From contig JADLAZ010000036.1 in NCBI GenBank assembly GCA_020849725.1, positions 1 through 53,401 on the forward strand: a stretch of 53,401 nt of DNA, given 5' to 3'. Numbering within the stretch: position 1 is the stretch's first letter; the number at the start of each line of letters is the position of its first letter. This document shows, piece after piece, positions 42,462 to 50,513 of this stretch. Under the pieces are notes generated by a model. That model did not search any database and was not told the DNA's origin. It worked only from the letters and a program-made list of their open reading frames with translations. Made by a program: the position numbers and the translations under genes. Source of the stretch: Chloroflexota bacterium. Its GTDB lineage: Bacteria > Chloroflexota > Chloroflexia > Thermomicrobiales > JADLAZ01.

Positions 42462-44567
42462 ATGGGGCTGGCACGAACATGGGAGGCGGGATCGCGGCCG
42501 GGGGAGCGGGCCGCGCCGCGTCTATGGCCCATCGTCGTGGCGCTCGTACCCTGGCTGGCGCTGGCCGGCATCGTCAGTGGCGCGCTGGTGCTGCGCCTGT
42601 GGGCGATCGAGTGGCGCCTGCCCTACACGATGAATGTCGATGAGCCGGTCGTCATGGACCAGGCCAGCGGCATCGTCCTGACCGGCGATCTCAACCCGCA
42701 CCGCTTCGTCTACCCGTCGCTGCAGATCTACTTGCAGGCGGCGATCGACTGGGCGCACTTGCAGTGGGGGCTGGCGAATGGCCTCTACCACAGCGCGCAG
42801 GACCTGCCGGAGAACTCCCACGTCATCACCACGGCGCCCGGCTTCTACGTCTGGGGCCGAGCGGGCACGGCGGTACTCGGCGCGCTGGCGGTGCTGTTCA
42901 CCGGGCTGGCCGGGCGCTGGCTCAACGGCTGGCGCGTCGGTCTGGTGGCGGCACTGCTGCTGGCGGTCGCGCCGCTGCACGTGGGTCACTCCCGCTACGT
43001 GACGCCGGATGTGCCAGCGTCGACCTTCGCGGCGCTGGCGCTGCTCGGCGCGGTCGCCGTCTATCGCCAGTCGCCGCATCTCGGACCCTGGCCGCGGCGC
43101 GGGCTGTACGCGCTGGCCGGTGCTGCGGTCGGTCTGGCGACGGCGACCAAGTACAACGCCGTCACCATCGCCGCCTGCCTGCTGGTGGCGCACCTGCTGG
43201 CGCGGCCGCCGCGGCAGTGGCTCCGCTCGGCCGACCTCTGGCTGGCCGGCGCGGCCGCGCTCGCGGTGTTCTTCCTCGTCACGCCGTTCGCACTGCTCGA
43301 CCGCCGCACCTTCCTGACCGACATCGCCTCGATCATCCACCACTACAAGTACCTCGGCCATCCCGGCTCCGAGAGTGACCAGAACTGGTGGTGGTACTTG
43401 CGCTGGCTGTTGCGCAACGAGACCTGGCTGATCGTGCCGGCGCTGGCCGGGGCGGTCTGGTCGGCGCTGCGCCACCGCGGCGACGACCTGCTGCTGCTCG
43501 TCTTTCCGCTGCTTTCCTACGCCGGCCTAGCCGGCTACATCGTCCATTTCGAGCGCAATCTGCTGCCGCTCTTCCCGTTCTTGGCGCTGTTCGCCGCCCG
43601 CTTTCTGACTGATGCCGCCGATTGGCTGACCGAGCGCATTCCGCGCGCCCGGCCGGCGGCGCTGCCGCTGACGCTGCTGCTGGGCGCGCTGCTGGCGCTG
43701 CCGCCGGGCCGCGCCGCCGCCGAGACGGCCGCGTATCTGACCCGCCCGGACAGCCGCGTCGCCGCCGTTGCCTGGCTGACGGCGCATGTGCCGCCTGGCG
43801 CGCTGGTGCTGGCCGATCTGGAGCCGCACCTTTGGGGAGGCACACCGACCATCCACAGCGCCGAGCTGGTCGCCAAACCGCACGATCACCCGCTGGAGTG
43901 GTTCAGCGCCCGCGGCTACCAGTACCTCGTCACCAACGAGGACCGCTACGACAAGTACATCGCGGCGCGCGCGCGCTACGCGGCGCAGGCGGCCGCCTAC
44001 GACCGCATCTTCGCCGAGGCGACGGAGCTGGCTCGCTTCGGCGACACGGACGACTACCTCGGCCCGGAGATCCGCATCTTCCGGCTGGAGACTCCGCCCG
44101 AGCGACTGGCGATCGGCCGGCGGTTGGATGCTCGCCTCGGCAGCATCGCCGTGCTGGGCGCGACGGTGCAGCCGGTCGCGCGGTTGGACGACATCGCCGT
44201 GCAGGGTGCGCCGGCGCCGGCGCTGCGGCCGGGCGGCATCGTCGGTGTCACGCTCTACTTCCGACCAACCGCGCCGCTCGACACCGACTACACGGTCTTC
44301 GTCCACGTCGTCAACGAGCAGGGACAGCCGATCGCCCAGCGTGACACCGAGCCGCACGGTGGCGCGCAGCCGACGTCGACCTGGTCGCCGGGCACCGTCA
44401 TCGTCGATCCGGCCAACGTGCCACTGCCGCCGACCACGCCGCCGGGAACTTATCGCGTTGTCATCGGCCTGTACACTGCCCCGGACGGACCGCGCCTGCC
44501 GGCGGCGCCGGCCCAGCCGGACCGGCCCGACAGCCTGGAGATCGGCACGATCGTGGTGCGGCGCTGA
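42462..44567 (+). CDS. GT-C (GT39-like) membrane glycosyltransferase with C-terminal beta domain
   Basis: 701 residues; ATG at 42462. The first periplasmic loop carries 'PYTMNVDEPVVMDQAS' with the acidic D-E pair expected in GT39/PMT-type GT-C enzymes. About ten hydrophobic segments follow, e.g. 'VGLVAALLLAVAPLHVGHSR', 'LWLAGAAALAVFFLVTPFAL' and 'LPLTLLLGALLALPPG'. The C-terminal 240 residues leave the membrane and fold as beta-rich ('LRPGGIVGVTLYFRPTAPLD', 'TYRVVIGLYTAPDGPRLP'), as in many Chloroflexota and Anaerolineae members. It should use a polyprenyl-phosphate sugar to glycosylate a surface polymer or protein outside the membrane. Its stop overlaps the next start (TGATG), so they are translated together. 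Confidence 0.9.
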   Translation: MGLARTWEAGSRPGERAAPRLWPIVVALVPWLALAGIVSGALVLRLWAIEWRLPYTMNVDEPVVMDQASGIVLTGDLNPHRFVYPSLQIYLQAAIDWAHLQWGLANGLYHSAQDLPENSHVITTAPGFYVWGRAGTAVLGALAVLFTGLAGRWLNGWRVGLVAALLLAVAPLHVGHSRYVTPDVPASTFAALALLGAVAVYRQSPHLGPWPRRGLYALAGAAVGLATATKYNAVTIAACLLVAHLLARPPRQWLRSADLWLAGAAALAVFFLVTPFALLDRRTFLTDIASIIHHYKYLGHPGSESDQNWWWYLRWLLRNETWLIVPALAGAVWSALRHRGDDLLLLVFPLLSYAGLAGYIVHFERNLLPLFPFLALFAARFLTDAADWLTERIPRARPAALPLTLLLGALLALPPGRAAAETAAYLTRPDSRVAAVAWLTAHVPPGALVLADLEPHLWGGTPTIHSAELVAKPHDHPLEWFSARGYQYLVTNEDRYDKYIAARARYAAQAAAYDRIFAEATELARFGDTDDYLGPEIRIFRLETPPERLAIGRRLDARLGSIAVLGATVQPVARLDDIAVQGAPAPALRPGGIVGVTLYFRPTAPLDTDYTVFVHVVNEQGQPIAQRDTEPHGGAQPTSTWSPGTVIVDPANVPLPPTTPPGTYRVVIGLYTAPDGPRLPAAPAQPDRPDSLEIGTIVVRR

Positions 44568-45475
44568 TGGCCGACCGCATCGCTGTCCAGCCGAGCCGCG
44601 CCGACCGCGCCGTCGAGACCGCCGCCGCCGCGCTGCTGATCGTCCTCTACGTCGTCGTCGTTAGCCGGGGTGAGGCGCTGCCCTATGCCGACCCGGCGCG
44701 GGCGCTAACGGCGCCGCTGCTGGCGCTGGTCGCCGGTGGCCTGATCGCCTGGCGGCTGCGCCCGTGGGTGGCGGCTGGCCGGCAGAGCCGGACCGCGCGC
44801 TGGATCGCGTTGGCGCTCGCCGGTCTGGCGCTGGCGGCCGGCTTGCGGCTGCTGGTGGGGCCGCTCGACCGGTCGGCTACGCCGGCGGAGGCGGCCATCG
44901 TCGCCAACGCGCTGGCGATCATGCGTGCTGAGCCGACGCGTGCTGCCGAACCAGTGGCGCTGGCGCTGGCCTGGCTGCACAGTCCGCTGGCCGCGTACTG
45001 GTATGTCGCTGGCGTTTCGGCCGGAGAGTGGACAGGGATCAAATTCATCACTGTCGAGGCGACCGTGCCGATCAGCCGGGCGCTGCACTTTGGTCTGGGC
45101 CTCGCCACGATCGTCCTGGCCGGGCTGGCGGCACGCCGGCTCGCCGGACCACTGGCCGGCTGGCTGGCGGGCGCGCTGCTGGCGTTGAGCGGGCCGGCCA
45201 TCGTGGCCGCGACCACTGTTGATGCCGGTGCGCCGGCCGGTCTGCTGATAGCGGCCGTGCTGCTGGGGCTGGCGGCGCGGTGCGGGCGGGTCGATACTGG
45301 ACACTGGCCCGGCTTCGCGCTGGTCGCACTGGCGCTGGTGGGCCTGGTCGGCCTGTGGCTGCCCGGTGCGCTGGGCGCGGCCCTGGCGCCGGCGGGCGCC
45401 GTCATCTCGGCCCTGGCGCTGGCGGCGCTTGGGCGAGCCTGGTGGACGCGAGGCGAGCATGCGCCTGCTGCGTAG
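44567..45475 (+). CDS. Polytopic membrane protein, short GT-C-like partner
   Basis: 302 residues; its ATG overlaps the preceding stop by one base. Six or more hydrophobic segments such as 'AALLIVLYVVVVSRGEALPY', 'TAPLLALVAGGLIAWRLRPW', 'FGLGLATIVLAGLAARRLAG', 'LVGLWLPGALGAALAPAGAV'. The layout of the first half (helix, loop with 'SATPAEAAIVANALAIMRAE', helix) matches the N-terminal part of GT39-like enzymes, but the long C-terminal region and a clear D-E loop are missing, so it looks like a shortened or accessory relative. Translation coupling on both sides (one base with the GT-C gene, 17 bases with the next) points to a membrane complex. No function is assigned. Confidence 0.75.
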   Translation: MADRIAVQPSRADRAVETAAAALLIVLYVVVVSRGEALPYADPARALTAPLLALVAGGLIAWRLRPWVAAGRQSRTARWIALALAGLALAAGLRLLVGPLDRSATPAEAAIVANALAIMRAEPTRAAEPVALALAWLHSPLAAYWYVAGVSAGEWTGIKFITVEATVPISRALHFGLGLATIVLAGLAARRLAGPLAGWLAGALLALSGPAIVAATTVDAGAPAGLLIAAVLLGLAARCGRVDTGHWPGFALVALALVGLVGLWLPGALGAALAPAGAVISALALAALGRAWWTRGEHAPAA

Positions 45476-46121
45476 CTGCCTGGTAGCCACGATGACTCTG
45501 ATCGCCTTTGGCTTCGTCGCGGCGGCGATCTGGTTCGGCGTCGTCGGCCTCATCGGTCCCGACGCCTTCACCAGCGCGTCTCGCCCGACACCCATCCCGC
45601 CGGCGAGCGGCGCCACCGCATCGCCGCGCCTGGCCGACAGCCCGACCGGTGGCGTGCTGCCCACGGCGACCGTTGCCGGCCCTGGACCGGTGGCCCCCGG
45701 CTCGGCCGGGGCGGCGACGGTCGCACCTGGCAGCGGCGAGGTCCAACTCGCGCGCCTGACCGACGCCGAGTTGACGGCCGGGCTGCGCGCGGCCCTGGCG
45801 GCCGAGCAGGGTGGCGCCGTCATCGATGAGCCACGGGTGCGCATCAGCGGTGGCAAGGTCGAGCTGACCGGTCGGCTGCGCGGTGTCGTGCCGCTGCCGA
45901 TTGATGTGCTGATCGTCGGCCGGATCGATGTGCGCGACGGCCAGCCGGTCGTGGCCGTGGAGCGCGTCGAGGGCGTCGGCGTGCCGCTGCCGCCCCTGGC
46001 CGCGCGCCGGATCGAGTTGCTGATCAATTCGCTGGCGCTGGTGCCGCTGCCCGAGGGCGTGACGGTGACGCATGTGGACCATGGCGAGGGCGCGCTGACC
46101 GTCTATGGCCGCCGTCGCTGA
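45459..46121 (+). CDS. Single-anchor exported protein, DUF2993/YpmS-like
   Basis: 220 residues; ATG at 45459 overlaps the previous gene by 17 bp. One N-terminal anchor ('LVATMTLIAFGFVAAAIWFG'), a Pro/Ala/Ser/Thr-rich linker of about 65 residues, then a small beta-rich domain with 'LTDAELTAGLRAALAAEQGG', 'VRISGGKVELTGRLRGVVPL', 'VGRIDVRDGQPVVAVERVEG' and 'INSLALVPLPEGVTVTHVDH'. The domain pattern resembles YpmS/LmeA-type lipid- or polymer-binding domains (DUF2993/DUF2140), although not decisively. It is the third gene in the GT-C cassette and is likely placed on the outer face of the membrane, where it could aid glycan handling. Such a role is inferred from context. Confidence 0.7.
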   Translation: MRLLRSCLVATMTLIAFGFVAAAIWFGVVGLIGPDAFTSASRPTPIPPASGATASPRLADSPTGGVLPTATVAGPGPVAPGSAGAATVAPGSGEVQLARLTDAELTAGLRAALAAEQGGAVIDEPRVRISGGKVELTGRLRGVVPLPIDVLIVGRIDVRDGQPVVAVERVEGVGVPLPPLAARRIELLINSLALVPLPEGVTVTHVDHGEGALTVYGRRR

Positions 46122-46475
46122 TGCAGGGTGGTGACGCCGTTGCCCCGAGGCGGCATATCCGCAGATGACATCGATGTGCGCAGAGAAGCGAAAAGAAAGA
46201 GAAATCCGCGTGCATCTGCGTCAGCTGAGGATTCGTCCCCCCGCCGTTGGTGCGGCCTCAGCGCCGCGCCGCCAGCAGCCCAACCTGCCGCGGCGGCGTC
46301 ACGCCGGACAGGTTGGTGCGCTGGATGCCGGCGAGCGTGCCACCGAGCACAGGGCATTGGCCCGTGATCGCCAGGCCATGACCAGTCACGCCGCGACCGC
46401 CGCCTGACCCGGGTGGGTCGGTCGTGCTCCTGAGCAGGCTATGCAGGACGCCATCATCACCCCATTAAGAGGGGG
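46122..46475. other. Intergenic region with long hairpin element
   Basis: Short frames here are not gene-like. The region lies between convergent genes and holds the 76-bp palindromic element listed next (46157-46232). The rest is GC-rich without obvious signals. Confidence 0.5.
46157..46232. repeat. Long imperfect hairpin with purine loop (REP-like element)
   Basis: Two 29-nt arms (46157-46185 and 46204-46232) are imperfect reverse complements (about 70-75 percent, including ATCC/GGAT ends, CAG/CTG and GATG/CATC blocks), around an 18-nt loop AAGCGAAAAGAAAGAGAA that is purine in all but one position. Such elements are usually scattered through intergenic DNA or act as bidirectional terminators between convergent genes, as here. 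Only one copy is in the window. Confidence 0.5.
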
Positions 46476-47024
46476 CTAGTGCCTCAGACCAAGGTCCATA
46501 CCATCAACGACCAGCCAGCCAACAAGACGGCCACCGACCCACCACCCAGCCAGGCCGGGCAAGACGAGGGCGCTGGCGAACTCGGCCACGCCGAACCAGG
46601 GATAGTGTGCGTATCTGATCAGCGCCAGCCGTACGCCGCTGGCCGCGATCAGCGCCAGGGCGACGGCGATCGATCGCGCCATGCGCCGCAAGGCCGACGC
46701 GGTGGTGAGCGACCGGAAGCGCCAGGTCGTGAGCGCAGCGAACACCAGCCCGGTCGCGCTGCCAGCGAGGAGACCTGTCAGCGCGCCGATCGGGATGCTG
46801 TACTGAATAGCTCGGTACAGATAGAGCCAGGGCCAGATGCCCCCATCGCCCTCGACGGGGCCAGGGGCGCGTGGGATCGCTGTGACGATCGGGAGGCTGG
46901 CATTGATTGCCTGAGCCAGCAGGTGAGCGAGCAATGACCAGCCGATCGCCCGGCGCAGGCAGTCACCGAGCAACGCCCGGCGATCGATCGCATCCGGCTC
47001 ATCCATCTGCCAGCCGTAGCGCAT
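46476..47024 (-). CDS. Small polytopic membrane protein, unknown
   Basis: 182 residues from the ATG at 47024; a GTG at 47039 sits right on the AGGAGG site and an ATG at 47006 lacks one, so the start is uncertain. Four hydrophobic segments: 'RAIGWSLLAHLLAQAINASL', 'IPIGALTGLLAGSATGLVFA', 'ARSIAVALALIAASGVRLAL', 'SALVLPGLAGWWVGGRLVGW'. The stretch between segments 1 and 2 is likely extracellular. I do not recognise the family. It directly follows the M23/repeat protein gene, whose TAG stop is part of its AGGAGG ribosome site, so it is co-transcribed; it may be a membrane partner of that exported protein. Confidence 0.68.
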   Translation of the reverse strand: MRYGWQMDEPDAIDRRALLGDCLRRAIGWSLLAHLLAQAINASLPIVTAIPRAPGPVEGDGGIWPWLYLYRAIQYSIPIGALTGLLAGSATGLVFAALTTWRFRSLTTASALRRMARSIAVALALIAASGVRLALIRYAHYPWFGVAEFASALVLPGLAGWWVGGRLVGWLVVDGMDLGLRH

Positions 47025-47045
47025 GGTGGCCTGCGGCACCGCCTC

Positions 47046-49106
47046 CTACGGGATATTGGGCCACGGTCCTGGTTCGATGCCTGGTGCAAATCCCAGAGCG
47101 ATGTGCCCACCATCAACCCAGCCAGTTCTGGCACTGTAGTAGTTGAAGTACATAGGTCGCTCGGCAACAATGGGAGCGCCTTCAGCAGTTACCCGAATCG
47201 ACAACTCTCCAGTAGATGGATAGACGTCATCGCGAACATTAAATGTCGATCGAGAGCTAGGAGATATCCATTGCTGACGCTTAATGTAAGTCCCATTGGC
47301 AAAGCGATACTCCCGGGTTACCCACGTCCAAGTGTCAGAGTAGTTGCTGATTGTGAGGAACTCATCGAAACTCCCGCAGATGCATCCCTCGGCGAAGTAG
47401 AATCGGTAGTCAGGTTTCGGGCTGCCAATCACAACCGTCCCATCAGTCCAGCCCCCGGTTCCGTAGGTGAAGTATATCGGCCGCTCCGCCAGAATGGGGA
47501 AGGGGCCATTAGTGAAACTAGGGGCTGCCGATTCGTTGTCCCTAATCGATTCGACCTTCGTTGAGAAGTCGCGGTTCCAACCGATCTCAGGGATATCGCG
47601 CGGCTTGAGAGTAAAGCGCTGCTTCGCCTGAATCACCCAGACATTTGAGTATGGCGTGGTTCCATCACTAAACATGAACGTAATGCGAACACGAACTGGC
47701 CTGTTGTTGGGGTTGTTTGGCCCCTCATTGCCCGGATTCATGATCGACAGATACTGATCAAATCCGTAGCGTGTGTTCCCCTCGGCGAAGTGCCAAGTGT
47801 AGTCAAGATGTGGGGCGCCGACTACGTTATGGGCACCGGTAACGCCAATTGTGTCCCCCGAATACTGGAAGTACATCGGACGCTCAATGTTGACCATTTG
47901 TGTAGATGTTATCTTTACAGAAACGGCCTTATTGGAGCCGACGGTTGCTCGAACATCGAGAGTAACGCGACGTTGGGCAGGAACTACAAGATCATTTGCT
48001 ATGATCGGCGGTTGACCATCGGCCTGAAAAAACAGAAAATCCACTAACGCGCCAACTGGATTCGGATTCTGTATCGTAATGTACTGATCGAACCCAGAGC
48101 CCGTCCATCCTTCCGCCAACCACCACACGAACTCTCCTGTGTAATGCTTGGGGGTTGTTCCGAAGCTGTTGTGGCCTCCATCAGCACCACCAGGGATAGA
48201 GCCGCTATAGACAAAGTACATGGGCCGTTCGATAACTATGGGCAGGGTACTGACGAGTCTAGCGCTTACCGCCCAATTTGGTCCTACACCCAGCGCGGGA
48301 TCATGCACCACGACGGTAAAGCGCCCATTGCCGTTAACCCCGAAGGACTTCGTTATTGGCGCTGGGTTGGGATTGGAAGGAGTCGATCCGAGATAATAGG
48401 TGGCTGTTACACTCACTGAGCTAGAATTTGGATTGAAAATAGTGATGAATTGGTCGAATCCACTGCCAGTGTAGCCCTCGGAGAAGTACCATGCGGTCGC
48501 AGCTCCGATGCCCTCGTTGCGAGAATTTGCTTGCTGGCCTCCTTGCGGCACTCCGAGATTGCCGACATCGCTCACATCAGCAAATATAGCAGGAAGAGAC
48601 TGAGTGAAGGGGTCTCCCGGAGTATAGGCCTGAACTTGGAAGTGAAGGTGTGGGCCACAACCGTAGCCAGAAGAGCCTACGTACCCGATCAATTCTCCCT
48701 GGCGAACGAAGGCATTAGTATCCACCAGCGCGCCATTCGGACTTAGGTGGAGGTAGAGAGCAGCCGTTCCGTCGAGGTGATCCACGACGATGTAATTCGG
48801 CTGTGCATTTGGATCCCAACACCCAGCGTTTGGATTCGACTCCACAATCATCCGGGCGAAACCAGAGCGGGCTGCATGGATCGGTGCGCCATACCATCGA
48901 GGGAAGTCAAAGGCCCAAGCAGCCTCTCCGGCGTGCGTGCCTTGATGGTTGCCATAGGTGAGCGTGACTGAACCCCCTGCCTCGAAGGGGAGTCTGTAAT
49001 TGCCTGTTGCACTCACTGGTTCAGTTGCCAACAAGAATAAACTCGAACTAACCGAGACGATCGTGGTCGCTAGTAGGACCCGTAGGCGTGGAAGTAGGCC
49101 GCTCAT
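47046..49106 (-). CDS. Exported M23 peptidase with four large C-terminal repeats
   Basis: 686 residues from the ATG at 49106 (GGGGCGAGG upstream). A signal peptide ('LLATTIVSVSSSLFLLATEP' then 'VSATG') is followed by an M23 domain: 'FEAGGSVTLTYGNHQGTHAG', zinc ligands in 'HQGTHAGEAAWAFDF' and 'CGPHLHFQVQAY', and 'YIVVDHLDGTAALYLHLSPN'. Then come four repeats of about 110-120 residues. Each starts with 'W.FAEG.T..GFDQYITI.NPN' and ends with 'ERPMYF.YSG....G'; the fourth is more diverged. The repeats look like beta-sandwich units for cell-surface binding. The codon use is clearly less GC-biased than in the neighbouring genes, suggesting transfer from another source. It should act on cell-wall material outside the cell. 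Confidence 0.9.
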   Translation of the reverse strand: MSGLLPRLRVLLATTIVSVSSSLFLLATEPVSATGNYRLPFEAGGSVTLTYGNHQGTHAGEAAWAFDFPRWYGAPIHAARSGFARMIVESNPNAGCWDPNAQPNYIVVDHLDGTAALYLHLSPNGALVDTNAFVRQGELIGYVGSSGYGCGPHLHFQVQAYTPGDPFTQSLPAIFADVSDVGNLGVPQGGQQANSRNEGIGAATAWYFSEGYTGSGFDQFITIFNPNSSSVSVTATYYLGSTPSNPNPAPITKSFGVNGNGRFTVVVHDPALGVGPNWAVSARLVSTLPIVIERPMYFVYSGSIPGGADGGHNSFGTTPKHYTGEFVWWLAEGWTGSGFDQYITIQNPNPVGALVDFLFFQADGQPPIIANDLVVPAQRRVTLDVRATVGSNKAVSVKITSTQMVNIERPMYFQYSGDTIGVTGAHNVVGAPHLDYTWHFAEGNTRYGFDQYLSIMNPGNEGPNNPNNRPVRVRITFMFSDGTTPYSNVWVIQAKQRFTLKPRDIPEIGWNRDFSTKVESIRDNESAAPSFTNGPFPILAERPIYFTYGTGGWTDGTVVIGSPKPDYRFYFAEGCICGSFDEFLTISNYSDTWTWVTREYRFANGTYIKRQQWISPSSRSTFNVRDDVYPSTGELSIRVTAEGAPIVAERPMYFNYYSARTGWVDGGHIALGFAPGIEPGPWPNIP

Positions 49107-49199
49107 CCTCGCCCCCTTGCTTTCAAGAAATGCTGTCGTCGCCAATCGATGAGTCCGGCGTCTAATTCTTTCGCTCGCATGACGTGGTTCAAACCGGCT

Positions 49200-49279
49200 T
49201 GACAGTCTTCATTGGCGCCGGGCCGATTTCTCTCTATTAGATCTGGGAGTTTCCCACCGATAATCGGTCAAGACTGTCA
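49200..49279. repeat. Nested inverted repeats between two exported-protein genes
   Basis: Outer arms TGACAGTCTT (49200-49209) and AAGACTGTCA (49270-49279) are perfect. Inside, CCGAT (49223-49227) pairs with ATCGG (49263-49267), and TGGGA with TCCCA around GTT (49244-49256). The element lies in the 202-bp space between the lipoprotein stop and the M23 gene start, both minus strand. It may fold as terminator, attenuator or a structured leader. Confidence 0.45.
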
Positions 49280-49308
49280 TGCTACGACTAGCCAATTTTA
49301 ACCATGTC

Positions 49309-50043
49309 TTAGCGAAAGATCTCGCGATTCTGCCGAAGCCATAGTGAGTCGGGTAGGACCTCCAGCCAGTCCTGATACTCCGGATCATCCCGAAATGCGA
49401 CCTTCCATTGATCGTTGACTCTTCGGCCAATGACCAATCCTCCACCGCCCGCGACTGGGGTGCCATTCAGGTACTCCTCATGAACGCCGATCGCGGCCCA
49501 CTCACCCTCTATGAAGAGGTTATTGAAGGCTACTCGGCGCTGAGCCGCATCTATCCGATACCTCCTCTCTTCCGACGAGCCTGGAGGCGCCACTCTTGCT
49601 TGCAGGGCTTTGGCAAAGGCAGCCCGCACTGTTGTCTCGTCAATCGGTACATTAGTCGACCTCGGACCGGGGGTGTAGGTCGGTGCGATCGCGAATGGCC
49701 TGTGCGTAGGCTGGGGCACATGTGTCACCGGGACCGCCGTGGGAGGAATCGGGGTACGGGGATCGCGTGTGGGGTATGGACCAGCAAACGTCGGTGTAAC
49801 GCCACTGATCGGCATGACGGTAAGTTGCGTTTGGGTGGAAGGTTTCGGCTGTGAGGCATAGAGGGTTGGTTGTACGAGCCGTGGAGTCACTGGAGTGGAT
49901 ACTCCGGAAGTTGCTATGTCGGCAGATTGTATCTGTCCGGACTGTTTGGAGTAGCCCTGGGAACAGGCGCTCACCAAAAACACGAGTCCAGCACTGACGC
50001 ACAGGGCAGCAGGCATGATGATGCGGCTCGGCTCCCCGTTCAT
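49309..50043 (-). CDS. Lipoprotein with Pro/Thr-rich linker and small C-terminal domain
   Basis: 244 residues from the ATG at 50043 with GGGAGG upstream. A lipoprotein signal ends in the lipobox 'FLVSAC', so the mature protein is anchored to the outer face of the membrane. A long Pro/Thr/Gln-rich stretch follows (about 30-140: 'PTPIPPTAVPVTHVPQPTHR'-like). The C-terminal 100 residues form a small domain: 'VRAAFAKALQARVAPPGSSE', 'RRVAFNNLFIEGEWAAIGVH', 'LVIGRRVNDQWKVAFRDDPE', which reads like a small alpha+beta ('NTF2-like') domain, similar to lipoproteins placed next to surface enzymes. Lower GC content is shared with the M23 gene downstream, so they probably arrived together. No function is assigned. 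Confidence 0.82.
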   Translation of the reverse strand: MNGEPSRIIMPAALCVSAGLVFLVSACSQGYSKQSGQIQSADIATSGVSTPVTPRLVQPTLYASQPKPSTQTQLTVMPISGVTPTFAGPYPTRDPRTPIPPTAVPVTHVPQPTHRPFAIAPTYTPGPRSTNVPIDETTVRAAFAKALQARVAPPGSSEERRYRIDAAQRRVAFNNLFIEGEWAAIGVHEEYLNGTPVAGGGGLVIGRRVNDQWKVAFRDDPEYQDWLEVLPDSLWLRQNREIFR

Positions 50044-50513
50044 GTGTGCCTCCCGCTATGCCAGTAGATTCGACCTACAGGTCCTTCGCCTCTCCGTTTG
50101 CTCCAGAGTCTATTCATTCTCGGCATGGGGTAGCTCTTGGGGCGCAGAGGTTGAATGAGGACGCTCTCTGTCGTACTGGCTCGGCCGTGTTCCCCTGGCG
50201 GCAAGGGTGGATAGCGCTCCAGGGCGATCAGTCTTTGGAGAATGTATTGAACCTGATGCTTGCGTCAGGACGCAAGTATGACCTCGGACCTATTGACTGT
50301 CAAGTCCCTAGCTTCAATTGACGCCTACTCAAACTGACGAGCGGCGAACGCCTTCCTACGTGAGACGTCAGTTGATGAAAATAACTGATTACTGAAGAAA
50401 TTCTTTCCAAACCATGGTTTCCGCTCATCCTGGCGCTACTAACTCTGCCGTCCCGGCCTTTGCACCATCCTGGCCAGCAACCTAGCCCTGCTGGTAGCGC
50501 CAGATTGCGGCAG
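50044..50513. other. AT-richer intergenic region (470 bp)
   Basis: Plus-strand frame 50046-50321 is open for 91 codons but has no motif and is antisense to the promoter region of the lipoprotein gene, so it is not called. A small palindrome GACCTACAGGTC (50072-50083) lies 29 bp before the lipoprotein start. The base composition stays low until about 50450, marking the end of the low-GC island. Confidence 0.5.

Noticed and set aside
50046..50321. 91-codon plus-strand frame in the AT-richer gap
   Set aside because: No ribosome-binding site, no motif, and it covers the upstream region of a minus-strand gene.
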